A DNA stretch of 64,000 nucleotides from Streptomyces sp. NRRL F-5122 (GCF_001507435.1 NZ_LMWH01000266.1:186001-250000), one strand, 5' to 3'. Shown: positions 24,058-33,325, counted from the first letter of the stretch. The notes: generated by a model not told the origin, from the letters alone. Numbers and translations: made by a program.

Positions 24058-25124
24058 GCCCGCTCCCCGTTCCCGAGCCTTGCGAGCAGCCCGGTCAGCA
24101 CATCGGGCGAGACGGTCACGCTGTCGATGTGCGGCAGGTTCTCCGCGAGACGCGTCGCGGTGAGGGCGTGCAGCGTCGCGACGTCGGCGTCCGCGTGCAC
24201 CCGCAGCCACGCCGCCTGCGCCTCGGCCCGTGCCCCACCGACCTCCCGTGCGGCGCGTGCCTCCGCCTCGCCGAGCGCCACGGTCCGCCGGGCCTCGGCC
24301 TCGGCCAGCCGTACGGAACGGGTGGCCTCCGCGTCGGCGAGCCGGACCGTGCGCGCGGCCTCCGCCTCGGCACGTACCGCGTCCGCCGCCGCCTGCTCCT
24401 GCGCCTCACGTCGTGTGTTGGTGCCGCGCTGCTCGACCAACTGCTCCTCGCGACGGGCAAGTTCGATCCTGCTGGCCAGCTCGTTCTCGGCGATGGCACG
24501 CTCCCGCTCCACGGCCACGGCCCGGCGTTCGTAGGTCGCCCGGTCCGCCTCCTGCTGGATCTGCTCGCGTGCCGGGGTGCGCAGGGCCCGCTCGACCTCG
24601 GGCTCCGGGCGCAGTGCCATGACCCGCACCGCGACCACTTCGATGCCGGTCGCGGGCAGTCGCGGCTCCGCCCCGAGACCGGCCGCCACCCGCTCGCGTA
24701 CCGCCGCGACCCCGTCTGCCAGGGCCTCCGACAGCGGTGTGCGGGCGAGGACGTCCAGCGCGTGCTGCTGGGCCGTCTCGGTCAGCAGGGTCGAGAGGTG
24801 CTCCAGCGGCGCGCCCCGCCAGACGCCCGTGTCCGGATCGATGGAGAAGTCCAGCCGGGCCGCCGCGATGCCCGGGTCGCTGATCCGGTACGTGACCGTC
24901 GCCTGGACGGAGACGTCCTGGAAGTCGTGGGTGCGGGCGTGGAACGTCATCGCGAGTTCGCGGTCGTCCACGGGGATCTCGGAGAGCGCGGCGGTCAGCG
25001 AGCGGTACCAGAAGCTGAGCCCCGGCCCGTCGTGCACCAGGTGCCCGGCGCGGTGGTGCCGGATGTGCGCGGTCGGTGCACCGCGCAGATGACGCCAGCC
25101 GAAGCGCCGTGTGATGTCGGCCAT
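24054..25124 (-). CDS. SPFH (band 7) domain protein with coiled coil
   Basis: This 356-residue protein has an SPFH domain at about 25-200 ([33 protein letters not shown]) and a long Ala/Glu/Arg coiled coil at about 190-310. Inside the coil, three 11-residue units ([14 protein letters not shown]) repeat. No N-terminal membrane hairpin is clear. SPFH proteins form membrane-associated oligomeric scaffolds that can control proteases, although no NfeD or FtsH gene is adjacent. Instead its partner is the overlapping NAD-kinase-like gene. It is divergent from arginine deiminase across a 52-bp dyad, which probably controls both. Confidence 0.8.
   Translation of the reverse strand: MADITRRFGWRHLRGAPTAHIRHHRAGHLVHDGPGLSFWYRSLTAALSEIPVDDRELAMTFHARTHDFQDVSVQATVTYRISDPGIAAARLDFSIDPDTGVWRGAPLEHLSTLLTETAQQHALDVLARTPLSEALADGVAAVRERVAAGLGAEPRLPATGIEVVAVRVMALRPEPEVERALRTPAREQIQQEADRATYERRAVAVERERAIAENELASRIELARREEQLVEQRGTNTRREAQEQAAADAVRAEAEAARTVRLADAEATRSVRLAEAEARRTVALGEAEARAAREVGGARAEAQAAWLRVHADADVATLHALTATRLAENLPHIDSVTVSPDVLTGLLARLGNGERA
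24258..24356 (-). repeat. Three tandem 33-bp coding repeats in the SPFH coiled coil
   Basis: Units at 24258-24290, 24291-24323 and 24324-24356 each encode an 11-residue motif of the form [AG]-[DE]-A-E-A-x-R-[TS]-V-x-L. An 11-residue period gives a hendecad coiled coil. The repeats are diverged in DNA (conserved ggcctc starts), so they are old. Confidence 0.7.
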
Positions 25125-25171
25125 GAGTCCATGCCCCCTCGTACCGGGAGCGCGAGGGCCCCCGTCCCCTT

Positions 25172-25223
25172 TTTCGTCATGACGACGATAATGAGTCGCA
25201 TCATTATCGTCAAGACGACGAAA
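25172..25223. promoter_or_regulatory. 52-bp dyad operator between SPFH and arginine deiminase genes
   Basis: Perfect 11-bp inner arms GACGATAATGA (25184-25194) and TCATTATCGTC (25201-25211) have a 6-bp centre. They are extended by imperfect outer arms starting TTTCGTC and ending GACGAAA, giving two 23-nt arms. On the minus strand TTGACG-N17-TATCGT forms a promoter towards the SPFH gene; a mirror-image ATGACG-N17-CATTAT points towards arginine deiminase. A regulator bound here would control both directions. Confidence 0.7.
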
Positions 25224-25286
25224 GGAATCGGTCCGGCTCGCCGTGAAGGACGGGTGAACCGGCACGTGAATGGTCAGGATGGAGTC

Positions 25287-26516
25287 ATGGGATTCCATGT
25301 CGACTCCGAGGCCGGGCGGCTGCGCCGCGTCATCCTGCACCGGCCCGATCTCGAGCTCAAAAGGCTCACCCCCAGCAACAAGGACGCGCTGCTCTTCGAC
25401 GACGTGCTGTGGGTGCGTCGGGCGCGTGCCGAGCACGACGGGTTCGCCGACGTGCTGCGCGACCGCGGGGTCGTCGTCCATCTCTTCGGTGATCTGCTGA
25501 CCGAGGTCCTCGAGGTCCCGGCGGCCAGGACCCTCGTGCTGGACCGGGTCTTCGACGAGAAGGAGTACGGACCGCTCGCGACCGACCATCTCCGTGCCGC
25601 CTTCGAGACGCTGCCCTCCGCCGAGCTCGCCGAGGCCCTCGTGGGCGGCATGACCAAGCGGGAGTTCCTCGACGTCCACCCGGAGCCGACCTCCGTGCGG
25701 TTCCATGTGATGGAACTCGACGACTTCCTCCTGCGCCCCCTTCCCAACCACCTGTTCACCCGGGACACCTCCGCGTGGATATACGACGGCGTGTCGATCA
25801 ACGCCATGCGCTGGCCCGCGAGGCAGCGCGAGACCGTGCACTTCGAGGCGATCTACCGGCACCATCCGCTGTTCGGCAACGAGACCTTCCACCTCTGGTC
25901 CGAGGGGCAGGCCGACTACCCGTCCACCATCGAGGGCGGTGACGTGCTGGTCATCGGCAGCGGAGCCGTGCTCATCGGCATGAGTGAGCGGACCACGCCG
26001 CAGGCCGTCGAGATGCTCGCGCACAAACTCTTCGCCGCCGGCTCGGCGCAGACCATCGTCGCGCTCGACATGCCCAAGCGGCGGGCGCTCATGCACCTGG
26101 ACACGGTGATGACGATGGTCGACGGCGACACCTTCACCCAGTACGCGGGGCTCGGCATGCTCCGCTCGTACACCATCGAGCCCGGCGCCGGCGACAAGGA
26201 GCTGAAGGTCACGGATCATCCGCCGGAGCACATGCACCGGGCGATCGCCGCGGCGCTGGGCCTGAGCGAGATCCGGGTGCTCACCCCCACGCAGGACGTG
26301 CACTCGGCCGAGCGGGAGCAATGGGACGACGGATGCAATGTGCTGGCGGTCGAGCCCGGCGTGGTGGTGGCGTACGAGAGAAATGTGACGACCAACACCC
26401 ATCTGCGGAAGCAGGGAATCGAAGTGATCGAGATTCCGGGGAGCGAGCTGGGGCGGGGACGGGGCGGGCCCCGCTGTATGAGTTGTCCGGTCGAGAGGGA
26501 TGCGGTGACCCGCTGA
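25287..26516 (+). CDS. arcA: Arginine deiminase ArcA
   Basis: This 409-residue enzyme converts arginine to citrulline and ammonia, the first step of the ADI pathway. The guanidine-modifying fold is seen from the N-terminal [38 protein letters not shown] and the catalytic Cys397 in GGPRCMSC. The ATG at 25287 is preceded by AGGATGGAG. Ornithine carbamoyltransferase follows 105 bp later and a cationic-type permease after that. The outlying dyad at 25172-25223 probably sets its expression. Confidence 0.95.
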   Translation: MGFHVDSEAGRLRRVILHRPDLELKRLTPSNKDALLFDDVLWVRRARAEHDGFADVLRDRGVVVHLFGDLLTEVLEVPAARTLVLDRVFDEKEYGPLATDHLRAAFETLPSAELAEALVGGMTKREFLDVHPEPTSVRFHVMELDDFLLRPLPNHLFTRDTSAWIYDGVSINAMRWPARQRETVHFEAIYRHHPLFGNETFHLWSEGQADYPSTIEGGDVLVIGSGAVLIGMSERTTPQAVEMLAHKLFAAGSAQTIVALDMPKRRALMHLDTVMTMVDGDTFTQYAGLGMLRSYTIEPGAGDKELKVTDHPPEHMHRAIAAALGLSEIRVLTPTQDVHSAEREQWDDGCNVLAVEPGVVVAYERNVTTNTHLRKQGIEVIEIPGSELGRGRGGPRCMSCPVERDAVTR

Positions 26517-26542
26517 TCGGGGGCCGCGCCCGGGGACCGGTC

Positions 26543-26571
26543 TCGTATAGAAATGTGAATCGTCGTATAGA
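26543..26571 (+). promoter_or_regulatory. Direct repeat TCGTATAGA upstream of ornithine carbamoyltransferase
   Basis: TCGTATAGA occurs at 26543-26551 and again at 26563-26571, exactly 20 bp (two helical turns) apart, about 50 bp before the arcB start. The phasing suggests a regulator bound on one DNA face. The second copy may also supply TATAGA as a -10 box. Confidence 0.5.
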
Positions 26572-26621
26572 CTTCCATCCGCCTCCCTGATCCTTCTGTC
26601 CCGACCACCCTGGAGCGCACC

Positions 26622-27629
26622 ATGGCGACAGTCCCGAGCGCCCTCACCGGCCGCCACTTCCTCAAGGAGCTGGACTTCACCGCGCAGGAGTTCCGCACCC
26701 TGGTCGAGCTGGCGGCCGAGCTCAAGGCGGCCAAGAAGGCAGGGGCCGAGACGCGCCGGCTGGCGGGCAGGAACATCGCCCTGGTCTTCGAGAAGACCTC
26801 GACGCGCACCCGGTGTGCCTTCGAGGTCGCGGCCGCCGACCAGGGCGCGCACACCACGTATCTCGACCCGTCCGGCTCGCAGATCGGGCACAAGGAGTCC
26901 GTGAAGGACACCGCCCGGGTGCTCGGCCGGATGTTCGACGCCATTCAGTACCGCGGGCACCGTCAGGGCGTGGTCGAGGAGTTGGCCGCTTACGCCGGGG
27001 TCCCGGTCTACAACGGCCTGACCGACGAGTGGCATCCGACCCAGATGCTCGCCGACGTGCTCACCATGACCGAGCACTGCGACAAGCCGCTGGACGGGAT
27101 CGCCTTCGCCTACCTGGGCGACGCCCGCTACAACATGGGCAACTCCTACCTCGTCACCGGCGCCCTGCTCGGAATGGACGTCCGTATCGTCGCGCCCAGG
27201 CTGCTGTGGCCCGACGACACGATCGTGGAGGTGGCGCAGCGGCTCGCCGCCGCCTCCGGAGCCCGCATCACGCTCACCGACGACGTGAAGGAGGGCGTGC
27301 GGGGAGCCGACTTCGTCGCCACCGACGTCTGGGTGTCCATGGGCGAGCCGAAGGAGGTCTGGGACGAGCGCATAGCGCTGCTCGGCCCGTACGCCGTGAC
27401 CATGGACGTACTGCGCGCCACGGGCAACGACGACGTGAAGTTCCTGCACTGCCTGCCGGCCTTCCACGACCTCGGCACCGACGTGGGCCGCGAGATCCAC
27501 GAGCGCCACGGGCTCACCGAACTCGAGGTCACCGACGAGGTCTTCGAGTCCGAGCACTCGGTGGTCTTCGACGAGGCGGAGAACCGGATGCACACGATCA
27601 AGGCCGTCCTGGTGGCCACCCTCGCCTGA
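26622..27629 (+). CDS. arcB: Ornithine carbamoyltransferase (catabolic type)
   Basis: This 335-residue enzyme interconverts citrulline plus phosphate with ornithine plus carbamoyl phosphate. The carbamoyl-phosphate motif STRTR is at 60-64, HPTQMLAD carries the second conserved block, and the HCLP loop with the catalytic Cys is at 276-279. Position directly after arginine deiminase indicates the catabolic role, so arcB is preferred over argF. No carbamate kinase follows, so carbamoyl phosphate must be used elsewhere, perhaps for pyrimidines or arginine. GGAG precedes the ATG. Confidence 0.92.
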   Translation: MATVPSALTGRHFLKELDFTAQEFRTLVELAAELKAAKKAGAETRRLAGRNIALVFEKTSTRTRCAFEVAAADQGAHTTYLDPSGSQIGHKESVKDTARVLGRMFDAIQYRGHRQGVVEELAAYAGVPVYNGLTDEWHPTQMLADVLTMTEHCDKPLDGIAFAYLGDARYNMGNSYLVTGALLGMDVRIVAPRLLWPDDTIVEVAQRLAAASGARITLTDDVKEGVRGADFVATDVWVSMGEPKEVWDERIALLGPYAVTMDVLRATGNDDVKFLHCLPAFHDLGTDVGREIHERHGLTELEVTDEVFESEHSVVFDEAENRMHTIKAVLVATLA

Positions 27630-27829
27630 CCTGCGTGCCCGCTGCCACAGTGGGTGCCGGGGACCTTCCCGTACGATCCTCCTCGGCGGCCGGAACCACC
27701 CCTTCCGCAGCCGTCGCGCGACCTTCCCCGCACTCCCGGCATTCCGTTCGGCCTCGTTCGAGCGGTGGACCGCCGTGAGCGGGGGCACCCCCACCGTCGC
27801 ATCCGTACCACCGAAAGAGCACCACCCGT

Positions 27830-29284
27830 ATGCCCGGCAGCCCCGCCAACCCGTTCCGCATCAAGTCCCCCGAGCTGCTCGTCGCCGAGTCCGGAGCCGA
27901 TCTCTCCGGTCATGGCCTCAGACGCCACATGGGCCTGTTCCAGCTCGTCTGCTTCGGCGTCGGCGCGATCGTCGGCACCGGCATCTTCGTCGGCCTGTCC
28001 GACTCCGTCGCCCAGGCGGGCCCGGCCGTCGTCGTCTCGTTCGTGCTCGCCGCCCTCACCTGCGTCTTCACCGCGTTCGCGTTCGCCGAGCTGGGCGGTG
28101 CGATCCCGGTGTCCGGATCGTCGTACTCGTTCGCCTACGCGGGCCTCGGCGAGGGCACGGCCTTCCTCGTCGGCTGGTGCCTGCTGCTGGAGTACGGCGT
28201 GTCCGTCTCGGCCGTCGCGGTGGGCTGGAGCCAGTACGTCAACGAACTGCTGCACAGTCTTGTCGGATGGCAGCTGCCCCCGGCGCTCTCCGCCGGTCCC
28301 GGCGACGGCGGTGTGGTCAACCTCCCCGCTGTGATCGTCATCGCCCTGGCCGCCGTACTGCTCGTACGCGGTGTCCGTGAGAGCGCCCGCGCCACCGCCG
28401 CCATGGCCGTGCTCAAGCTCGCGATCCTGGTCGCCTTCTGTGCGATCGGGTTCACCGCCTTCCGGCACGGCAACCTGACCCCGTTCGCCCCGGCCGGGCT
28501 CGGCGGCATCGGTGCCGGCACCACCGCCGCCTTCTTCTCGTACATCGGGTTCGACGCGATCACCACCGCGGGCGAGGAGGCCAAGAACCCCCGTCGGAAC
28601 ATCCCTGTGGCGATCCTCGTCTGCCTCGGCCTGGTGACGCTGCTGTACTGCGCGGTCGCGCTCGCCGCGATCGGCGCCATCGGCGGTCCCGAGGTGGGCG
28701 GCCGGCCCGCGGCGCTGTCGTACGTCGTCAACCAGGTCACCGGCTCCACCCTCGGGGGCGGTGTCATCGCCTTCGGCGCGGTCGTCGCCATCGCCTCGGT
28801 CGTCCTCGCCGTGATGTACGGGCAGACCCGCATCCTGCTGTCGATGTCCCGCGACGGGCTCGTACCGCGTGTCTTCGAGCGCGTCTCGCCGAAGACCTCG
28901 ACGCCGGTCTCCGGCACCCTCATCGTGGCGGTGGTCTTCGCGGTCCCGGCGGCCTTCTCCTCGCTGGACGTGGTCGTCAACCTGTGCACCATCGGCACCC
29001 TCGCCACGATGGCCGTGGTCAATGTCGTGGTGATCGTCCTGCGCCGCCGCGAACCGGGCCTCGCCCGCAGCTTCCGCGTGCCCCTCTACCCCGTGGTACC
29101 GCTGCTCGGGGTCGGCTTCTGCGGTTACCTGATGTACGAGACGGGCTGGACGACGTGGGTGCAGTTCGCCGCGTTCCTGGCGGCCGGGTGCCTGGTGTAC
29201 GCGTTCTACGGGCGCCGGCACTCCAGGCTGGCGACCGGAGCCGTCACGCCGGACGCCACTGCCGTGGAACGACAGGCAGTCTGA
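27830..29284 (+). CDS. APC-superfamily amino acid permease (cationic amino acid transporter type)
   Basis: This 484-residue permease has twelve predicted helices. The first-helix signature is GVGAIVGTGIFVGLS, and FFSYIGFDAITTAGEEAKNPRRNIP before helix 7 is the hallmark of the CAT (cationic amino acid transporter) group. Its place after arcA-arcB suggests arginine or ornithine transport, in the role normally filled by ArcD. The 3' end overlaps the convergent ATPase gene by 41 bp. Confidence 0.85.
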   Translation: MPGSPANPFRIKSPELLVAESGADLSGHGLRRHMGLFQLVCFGVGAIVGTGIFVGLSDSVAQAGPAVVVSFVLAALTCVFTAFAFAELGGAIPVSGSSYSFAYAGLGEGTAFLVGWCLLLEYGVSVSAVAVGWSQYVNELLHSLVGWQLPPALSAGPGDGGVVNLPAVIVIALAAVLLVRGVRESARATAAMAVLKLAILVAFCAIGFTAFRHGNLTPFAPAGLGGIGAGTTAAFFSYIGFDAITTAGEEAKNPRRNIPVAILVCLGLVTLLYCAVALAAIGAIGGPEVGGRPAALSYVVNQVTGSTLGGGVIAFGAVVAIASVVLAVMYGQTRILLSMSRDGLVPRVFERVSPKTSTPVSGTLIVAVVFAVPAAFSSLDVVVNLCTIGTLATMAVVNVVVIVLRRREPGLARSFRVPLYPVVPLLGVGFCGYLMYETGWTTWVQFAAFLAAGCLVYAFYGRRHSRLATGAVTPDATAVERQAV

Positions 29285-29693
29285 ACCACACCGCCTTGCC
29301 GGACTCGGTGGGGCGGTGACCGCAGGACGAGCTGAGGCTGCGGATCAGCAGCAGTCCGCGCCCGTGCTCCTGCCAGGGGTCACAGGGCTCGACGGCCGGA
29401 CGGGTCAGATCGCCGGGCGGGGCCGGGTCCGGGTCGTGCACCTCGACCTTGCAGCCGTTCGGCAGCAACTCGACGACCAGCTCGATCGGCCCGTCACCCG
29501 AGGCGTGCTCCAGGGCGTTCGCCACCAGCTCGGCGGTGAGCAGTTCCGCGGTGTCGCTGTCCGCCGTCGCGGGCAGCTCCGCCAGGGCCGTGCGCACCAG
29601 GGCACGGGCGACGGGCACGGCTGCGGCGGTGTGCGGCAGCGCGACACGCCAGGAGGCGGGAGCGGGAGGTTCGTACACGGCTGGTCCGTTCAT
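29244..29693 (-). CDS. RsbW-like serine-kinase/anti-sigma ATPase
   Basis: This 149-residue HATPase_c domain protein has the N box in ELLTAELVANALEHA and the G box in GRGLLLIRSLSSS, the short stand-alone form very common in Streptomyces. Such proteins act as anti-sigma factors or kinases of anti-anti-sigma factors. The target is not evident since no sigma factor or STAS gene is adjacent. The ATG at 29693 gives a normal family length. It overlaps the permease gene tail-to-tail by 41 bp, so the two mRNAs would be partly antisense. Confidence 0.85.
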   Translation of the reverse strand: MNGPAVYEPPAPASWRVALPHTAAAVPVARALVRTALAELPATADSDTAELLTAELVANALEHASGDGPIELVVELLPNGCKVEVHDPDPAPPGDLTRPAVEPCDPWQEHGRGLLLIRSLSSSCGHRPTESGKAVWFRLPVVPRQWRPA

Positions 29694-30049
29694 GGCGCAG
29701 GTCGTCCTGCTTTCAAACAAGAGGCATGGTACGGCGCGCCCCGTACGGGGCGGTCGGCGGGTTTCGCCCGAAGACTGCGTCGGCCTCGGCTTCGTGCTGC
29801 GTACCCAGGCCGAGGGCGCCGTACGGCACGCCCGGGTCCGTCGTTACCGGTCTGTCGACGACGTGTGACGGGAGGCCGGGCGGCTGTCACACCTCGCGCG
29901 GTGTCCGCCCCCGCACGACCGCTGTGCGGTCCGGGGCGTCGGGCGGGCACACGTGTATCGCGTGCTCGTGACGACAGTCACGAAGAGGTGATAACTTCGT
30001 CACAGGCCATCAGTGCAGTCAGCCGTCCCGCCCGAGGAGGCCGCACGCC
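29694..30049. other. Divergent promoter region for the RsbW-like and enoyl-CoA hydratase genes
   Basis: This 356-bp region holds no recognisable gene. Its right end carries the dyad at 29966-29983 and a plausible promoter for the hydratase gene (TAACTT at 29992-29997, 17 bp after TGACGA). Confidence 0.5.
29966..29983. promoter_or_regulatory. Operator candidate A of the anthranilate-type cluster
   Basis: TCGTGAC and GTCACGA are perfect 7-bp arms around GACA. The core TGACGACAGTCA (29969-29980) recurs exactly at 35941-35952 in front of the CoA-ligase gene. It overlaps the probable -35 region of the enoyl-CoA hydratase promoter. The PaaX-type regulator encoded at 33326-34138 is the natural candidate to bind it. 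Confidence 0.65.
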
Positions 30050-30877
30050 ATGAGTCCGTTCACCGGTTCCGCCGCTCGCACCTCCGACTGGCGCCACCTC
30101 CGCTGCGTCCACGCGGACGGAGTGGCCACCGTCACCCTCGCCCGGCCCGAGAAACTCAACGCGCTCACCTTCGGCGCCTACGCCGACCTGCGCGACCTGC
30201 TCGCCGAGCTGTCCCGGGAGAGAACCGTGCGGGCCCTGGTGCTGGCGGGCGAGGGGCGCGGCTTCTGCTCGGGCGGCGATGTCGACGAGATCATCGGCGC
30301 CACCCTGTCCATGGACACCGCCCAGCTCCTCGACTTCAACCGCATGACGGGACAGGTGGTCCGGGCCATCCGGGAATGCCCGTTCCCGGTGATCGCGGCG
30401 GTGCACGGGGTGGCCGCGGGCGCCGGGGCGGTCCTGGCGCTGGCCGCGGACTTCCGGGTGGCTGATCCTTCCGCCCGCTTCGCGTTCCTCTTCACCCGCG
30501 TCGGGCTGTCCGGCGGTGACATGGGCGCCGCCTATCTCCTGCCGAGGGTCGTCGGGCTCGGCCATGCGACCCGCCTGCTGATGCTGGGCGAGTCGGTGCG
30601 GGCCCCCGAGGCGGAGCGGATCGGACTGATCAGCGAGCTGACCGACGAAGGCCGCGCCGACGAGGCCGCCCGGACGCTGGCCCGCAGACTCGCCGACGGC
30701 CCGGCGCTCGCCCACGCCCAGACCAAGGCGCTGCTGACGGCCGAGCTGGACATGCCGCTCGCCGCGTCCGTCGAACTGGACGCCTCGACGCAGGCGCTGC
30801 TGATGAACGGCGAGGACTACGCCGAGTTCCACGCGGCCTTCACGGAGAAGCGGCCGCCGAAATGGCGGGGGAGGTAG
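30050..30877 (+). CDS. Enoyl-CoA hydratase/isomerase family protein
   Basis: This 275-residue crotonase-fold protein carries the oxyanion-hole region GEGRGFCSGGDVDEI near residue 65 and AVHGVAAGAGAVLALAADFR near 115, followed by FLFTRVGLSGGDMGAAYLLPRVVG. It would hydrate or hydrolyse ring-derived CoA esters. It heads the operon with the monooxygenase-reductase fusion, whose start lies 2 bp beyond its stop. GAGGAGG precedes the ATG. The exact reaction in this pathway is inferred from context. Confidence 0.88.
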   Translation: MSPFTGSAARTSDWRHLRCVHADGVATVTLARPEKLNALTFGAYADLRDLLAELSRERTVRALVLAGEGRGFCSGGDVDEIIGATLSMDTAQLLDFNRMTGQVVRAIRECPFPVIAAVHGVAAGAGAVLALAADFRVADPSARFAFLFTRVGLSGGDMGAAYLLPRVVGLGHATRLLMLGESVRAPEAERIGLISELTDEGRADEAARTLARRLADGPALAHAQTKALLTAELDMPLAASVELDASTQALLMNGEDYAEFHAAFTEKRPPKWRGR

Positions 30878-30879
30878 CC

Positions 30880-33261
30880 ATGGCGGCGGGACACGCGGCC
30901 GGGCCGACGACGGAACCCGGCTTCGGAGGCGGGTCCGGCGCCACGCGGAGAGCGGAGCCGGGCGGTGAGGCGCGCTCGGCCGGCCGGCAGGCGCTGCGCG
31001 TCGCCGTCATCGGCGGGGGTCCCGGCGGGTTGTACGCGGCTGCCCTCCTCAAGCGTCTTGACCCGGCCCGGGAGGTCACCGTCTGGGAGCGTAACGCCCC
31101 CGACGACACCTTCGGCTTCGGTGTCGTCCTGTCCGACGAGACCCTCGGCGGCATCGAGCACGCCGATCCCGTCGTCTACGCGGCGCTGAAGGACGAGTTC
31201 GTACGCTGGGACGACATCGACATCGTCCACCGGGGTGTCCGCCACACCTCCGGAGGCCATGGGTTCGCCGCCCTCGGCAGGCGGCGGCTCCTGCAGATCC
31301 TGCACGAGCGGTGCCGCTCCCTCGGTGTCGCCCTGCGTTTCGGCACCGAGGCCCCGCATCCCGACCGGCTCTCGGAGTCGTACGACCTGGTGATCGCCGC
31401 CGACGGGGTGCGCAGCGGCACACGCGAGGCGTACGCCGAGGTGTTCCGGCCCTCCGTCGAGGAGCACCGCTGCCGCTACATCTGGCTCGCCGCGGACTTC
31501 GCCTTCGACGCCTTCCGCTTCGAGATCGCCGAGACCGAGCACGGCGTGATGCAGTTGCACGGCTACCCCTTCTCGGCCGACGCCTCCACGGTGATCGTGG
31601 AGATGCGCGAGGAGGTGTGGCGGGCGGCAGGGTTCGGGGAGCTGGACACGGCCGAGACCATCGAGCGCTGCGCCAAGATCTTCGCGGATGCCCTCCAGGG
31701 CATGCCCCTGCGCTCCAACCGCTCCACGTGGACCACCTTCCGCACGGTCGTCAACGAACGCTGGTCGCACGGCAACCTGGTCCTCATCGGCGACGCCGCG
31801 CACACCGCCCACTTCTCGATCGGCTCCGGCACGAAGCTGGCCGTCGAGGACGCACTCGCCCTGGTCGCATGCCTGGAGGAGCACACCTCGCTGCGGGAGG
31901 CCCTGGTCGCCTACGAGCAGGAGCGGCGCCCCGTCGTCGCCTCCACCCAGCGCGCGGCACGGGCCAGCCTGGAGTGGTTCGAGAACCTCGGGCTCTACCT
32001 CGGCCAGCCCGGCCGGCAGTTCGCCTTCAACCTGCTCACCCGCAGCCGCCGGGTCACCCACGACAATCTCCGGCTGCGCGACGCGGACTTCACCGAGGCA
32101 GTGGAGCGGGACTTCGGCTGTCCGCCGGGCACGCCCCCGATGTTCACCCCCTTGCGGCTGCGCGGGCTGACCCTGCGCAACCGGGTCGTGGTCTCGCCGA
32201 TGGACATGTACTCGGCCGAGGACGGTGTGCCGGGCGACTTCCATCTGGTCCATCTGGGCGCCCGGGCCCTGGGCGGAGCCGGCCTGGTCATGACCGAGAT
32301 GGTGTGCGTGAGCGCCGAGGGCCGGATCACTCCCGGCTGTGCCGGGCTCTACACCGGGCGCCAGGGCGAGGCGTGGCGGCGGATCACCGACTTCGTGCAC
32401 GGCCGGTCGCCGGGAACCGCGATCGGTGTGCAGCTCGGCCACAGCGGCCGCAAGGGCTCCACCAAGCTGATGTGGGAGGGCATGGACGAGCCCCTGGAGG
32501 CGGGCAACTGGCCGCTCGTGGCGGCCTCCCCGATCCGCTACAAGCCCGGGAGCCAGACGCCCCGCGAGCTGTCCCGCGCCCAGCTGACCGACATCCGCGA
32601 GCAGTTCGTGGCCGCCGCCTGGCGGGCCGCCCGCAGCTCGTTCGACCTGCTCGAGCTCCACTGCGCCCACGGCTACCTGCTGTCCGGCTTCCTGTCTCCG
32701 CTCACCAACCACCGGACCGACGCCTACGGAGGCACGCTCGCCAAGCGGCTCCGCTTCCCGCTGGAGGTGTTCGACGCCGTGCGGTCGGTGTGGCCCGAGG
32801 AGCGGCCGATGACCGTACGGATCTCCGCCACGGACTGGGCCGAGGGAGGCACCACGGCCGAGGAGTCCGTCGAGATCGCCCGCGCCTTCGCCGCGCACGG
32901 CGCCGACGCGATCGACGTGTCGACGGGGCAGGTGGTGGACGAGGAACGGCCGGCGTTCGGGCGTTCGTACCAGACGCCGTACGCCGACCGGATCCGCCAG
33001 GAGATCGGTATCCCCGTGATCGCGGTGGGCGCGATCTCGTCCTGGGACGACGTCAACTCGCTGATCCTGGCCGGACGCGCGGATCTGTGCGCCCTGGCCC
33101 GGCCGCATCTGTACGACCCGCACTGGACTCTGCACGCGGCGGCCGAGCAGGAGTACAGCGGGCCCGGCGTGACCTGGCCGGCGCCCTACAGGGCGGGCAG
33201 CCGGCGCCCCCAGACGGGACGCACGGACGCGCCCAGGCCACGGCTCACCCTGGGCGGTTGA
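30880..33261 (+). CDS. Bifunctional FAD monooxygenase / old-yellow-enzyme reductase (2-aminobenzoyl-CoA or salicylyl-CoA type)
   Basis: This 793-residue fusion has an aromatic hydroxylase domain: GGGPGG at 45-50 for FAD, and GDAAH at 304-308. From about residue 421 (MFTPLRLRGLTLRNRVVVSPM) an old-yellow-enzyme domain follows with ELHCAHGYLLSGFLSPLTNHR and an FMN-phosphate site near the end. This architecture is that of 2-aminobenzoyl-CoA monooxygenase/reductase from Azoarcus and of salicylyl-CoA 5-hydroxylases. It would hydroxylate then reduce an aryl-CoA, dearomatising the ring. The second ATG, preceded by GGGGGAGG, was chosen over one at 30862. The first 35 residues are low-complexity. Confidence 0.9.
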   Translation: MAAGHAAGPTTEPGFGGGSGATRRAEPGGEARSAGRQALRVAVIGGGPGGLYAAALLKRLDPAREVTVWERNAPDDTFGFGVVLSDETLGGIEHADPVVYAALKDEFVRWDDIDIVHRGVRHTSGGHGFAALGRRRLLQILHERCRSLGVALRFGTEAPHPDRLSESYDLVIAADGVRSGTREAYAEVFRPSVEEHRCRYIWLAADFAFDAFRFEIAETEHGVMQLHGYPFSADASTVIVEMREEVWRAAGFGELDTAETIERCAKIFADALQGMPLRSNRSTWTTFRTVVNERWSHGNLVLIGDAAHTAHFSIGSGTKLAVEDALALVACLEEHTSLREALVAYEQERRPVVASTQRAARASLEWFENLGLYLGQPGRQFAFNLLTRSRRVTHDNLRLRDADFTEAVERDFGCPPGTPPMFTPLRLRGLTLRNRVVVSPMDMYSAEDGVPGDFHLVHLGARALGGAGLVMTEMVCVSAEGRITPGCAGLYTGRQGEAWRRITDFVHGRSPGTAIGVQLGHSGRKGSTKLMWEGMDEPLEAGNWPLVAASPIRYKPGSQTPRELSRAQLTDIREQFVAAAWRAARSSFDLLELHCAHGYLLSGFLSPLTNHRTDAYGGTLAKRLRFPLEVFDAVRSVWPEERPMTVRISATDWAEGGTTAEESVEIARAFAAHGADAIDVSTGQVVDEERPAFGRSYQTPYADRIRQEIGIPVIAVGAISSWDDVNSLILAGRADLCALARPHLYDPHWTLHAAAEQEYSGPGVTWPAPYRAGSRRPQTGRTDAPRPRLTLGG

Positions 33262-33325
33262 CCATCGCCGTGGCCACGGCGGAGCGAGCGCGAGTGACCG
33301 TGTGGATCCTGCCCGGTGAATGCGG

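Noticed and set aside
25184..25211. Calling the dyad a Fur or Zur box
   Set aside because: The half-sites GATAATGA/TCATTATC resemble the Fur consensus, but the spacing is longer and the neighbours have no metal role, so only an unspecified operator was annotated.
33266..33281. 16-bp perfect palindrome after the monooxygenase-reductase gene
   Set aside because: It has no loop and only 8-bp arms, a size that arises often by chance at this GC content; not strong enough to call a terminator.
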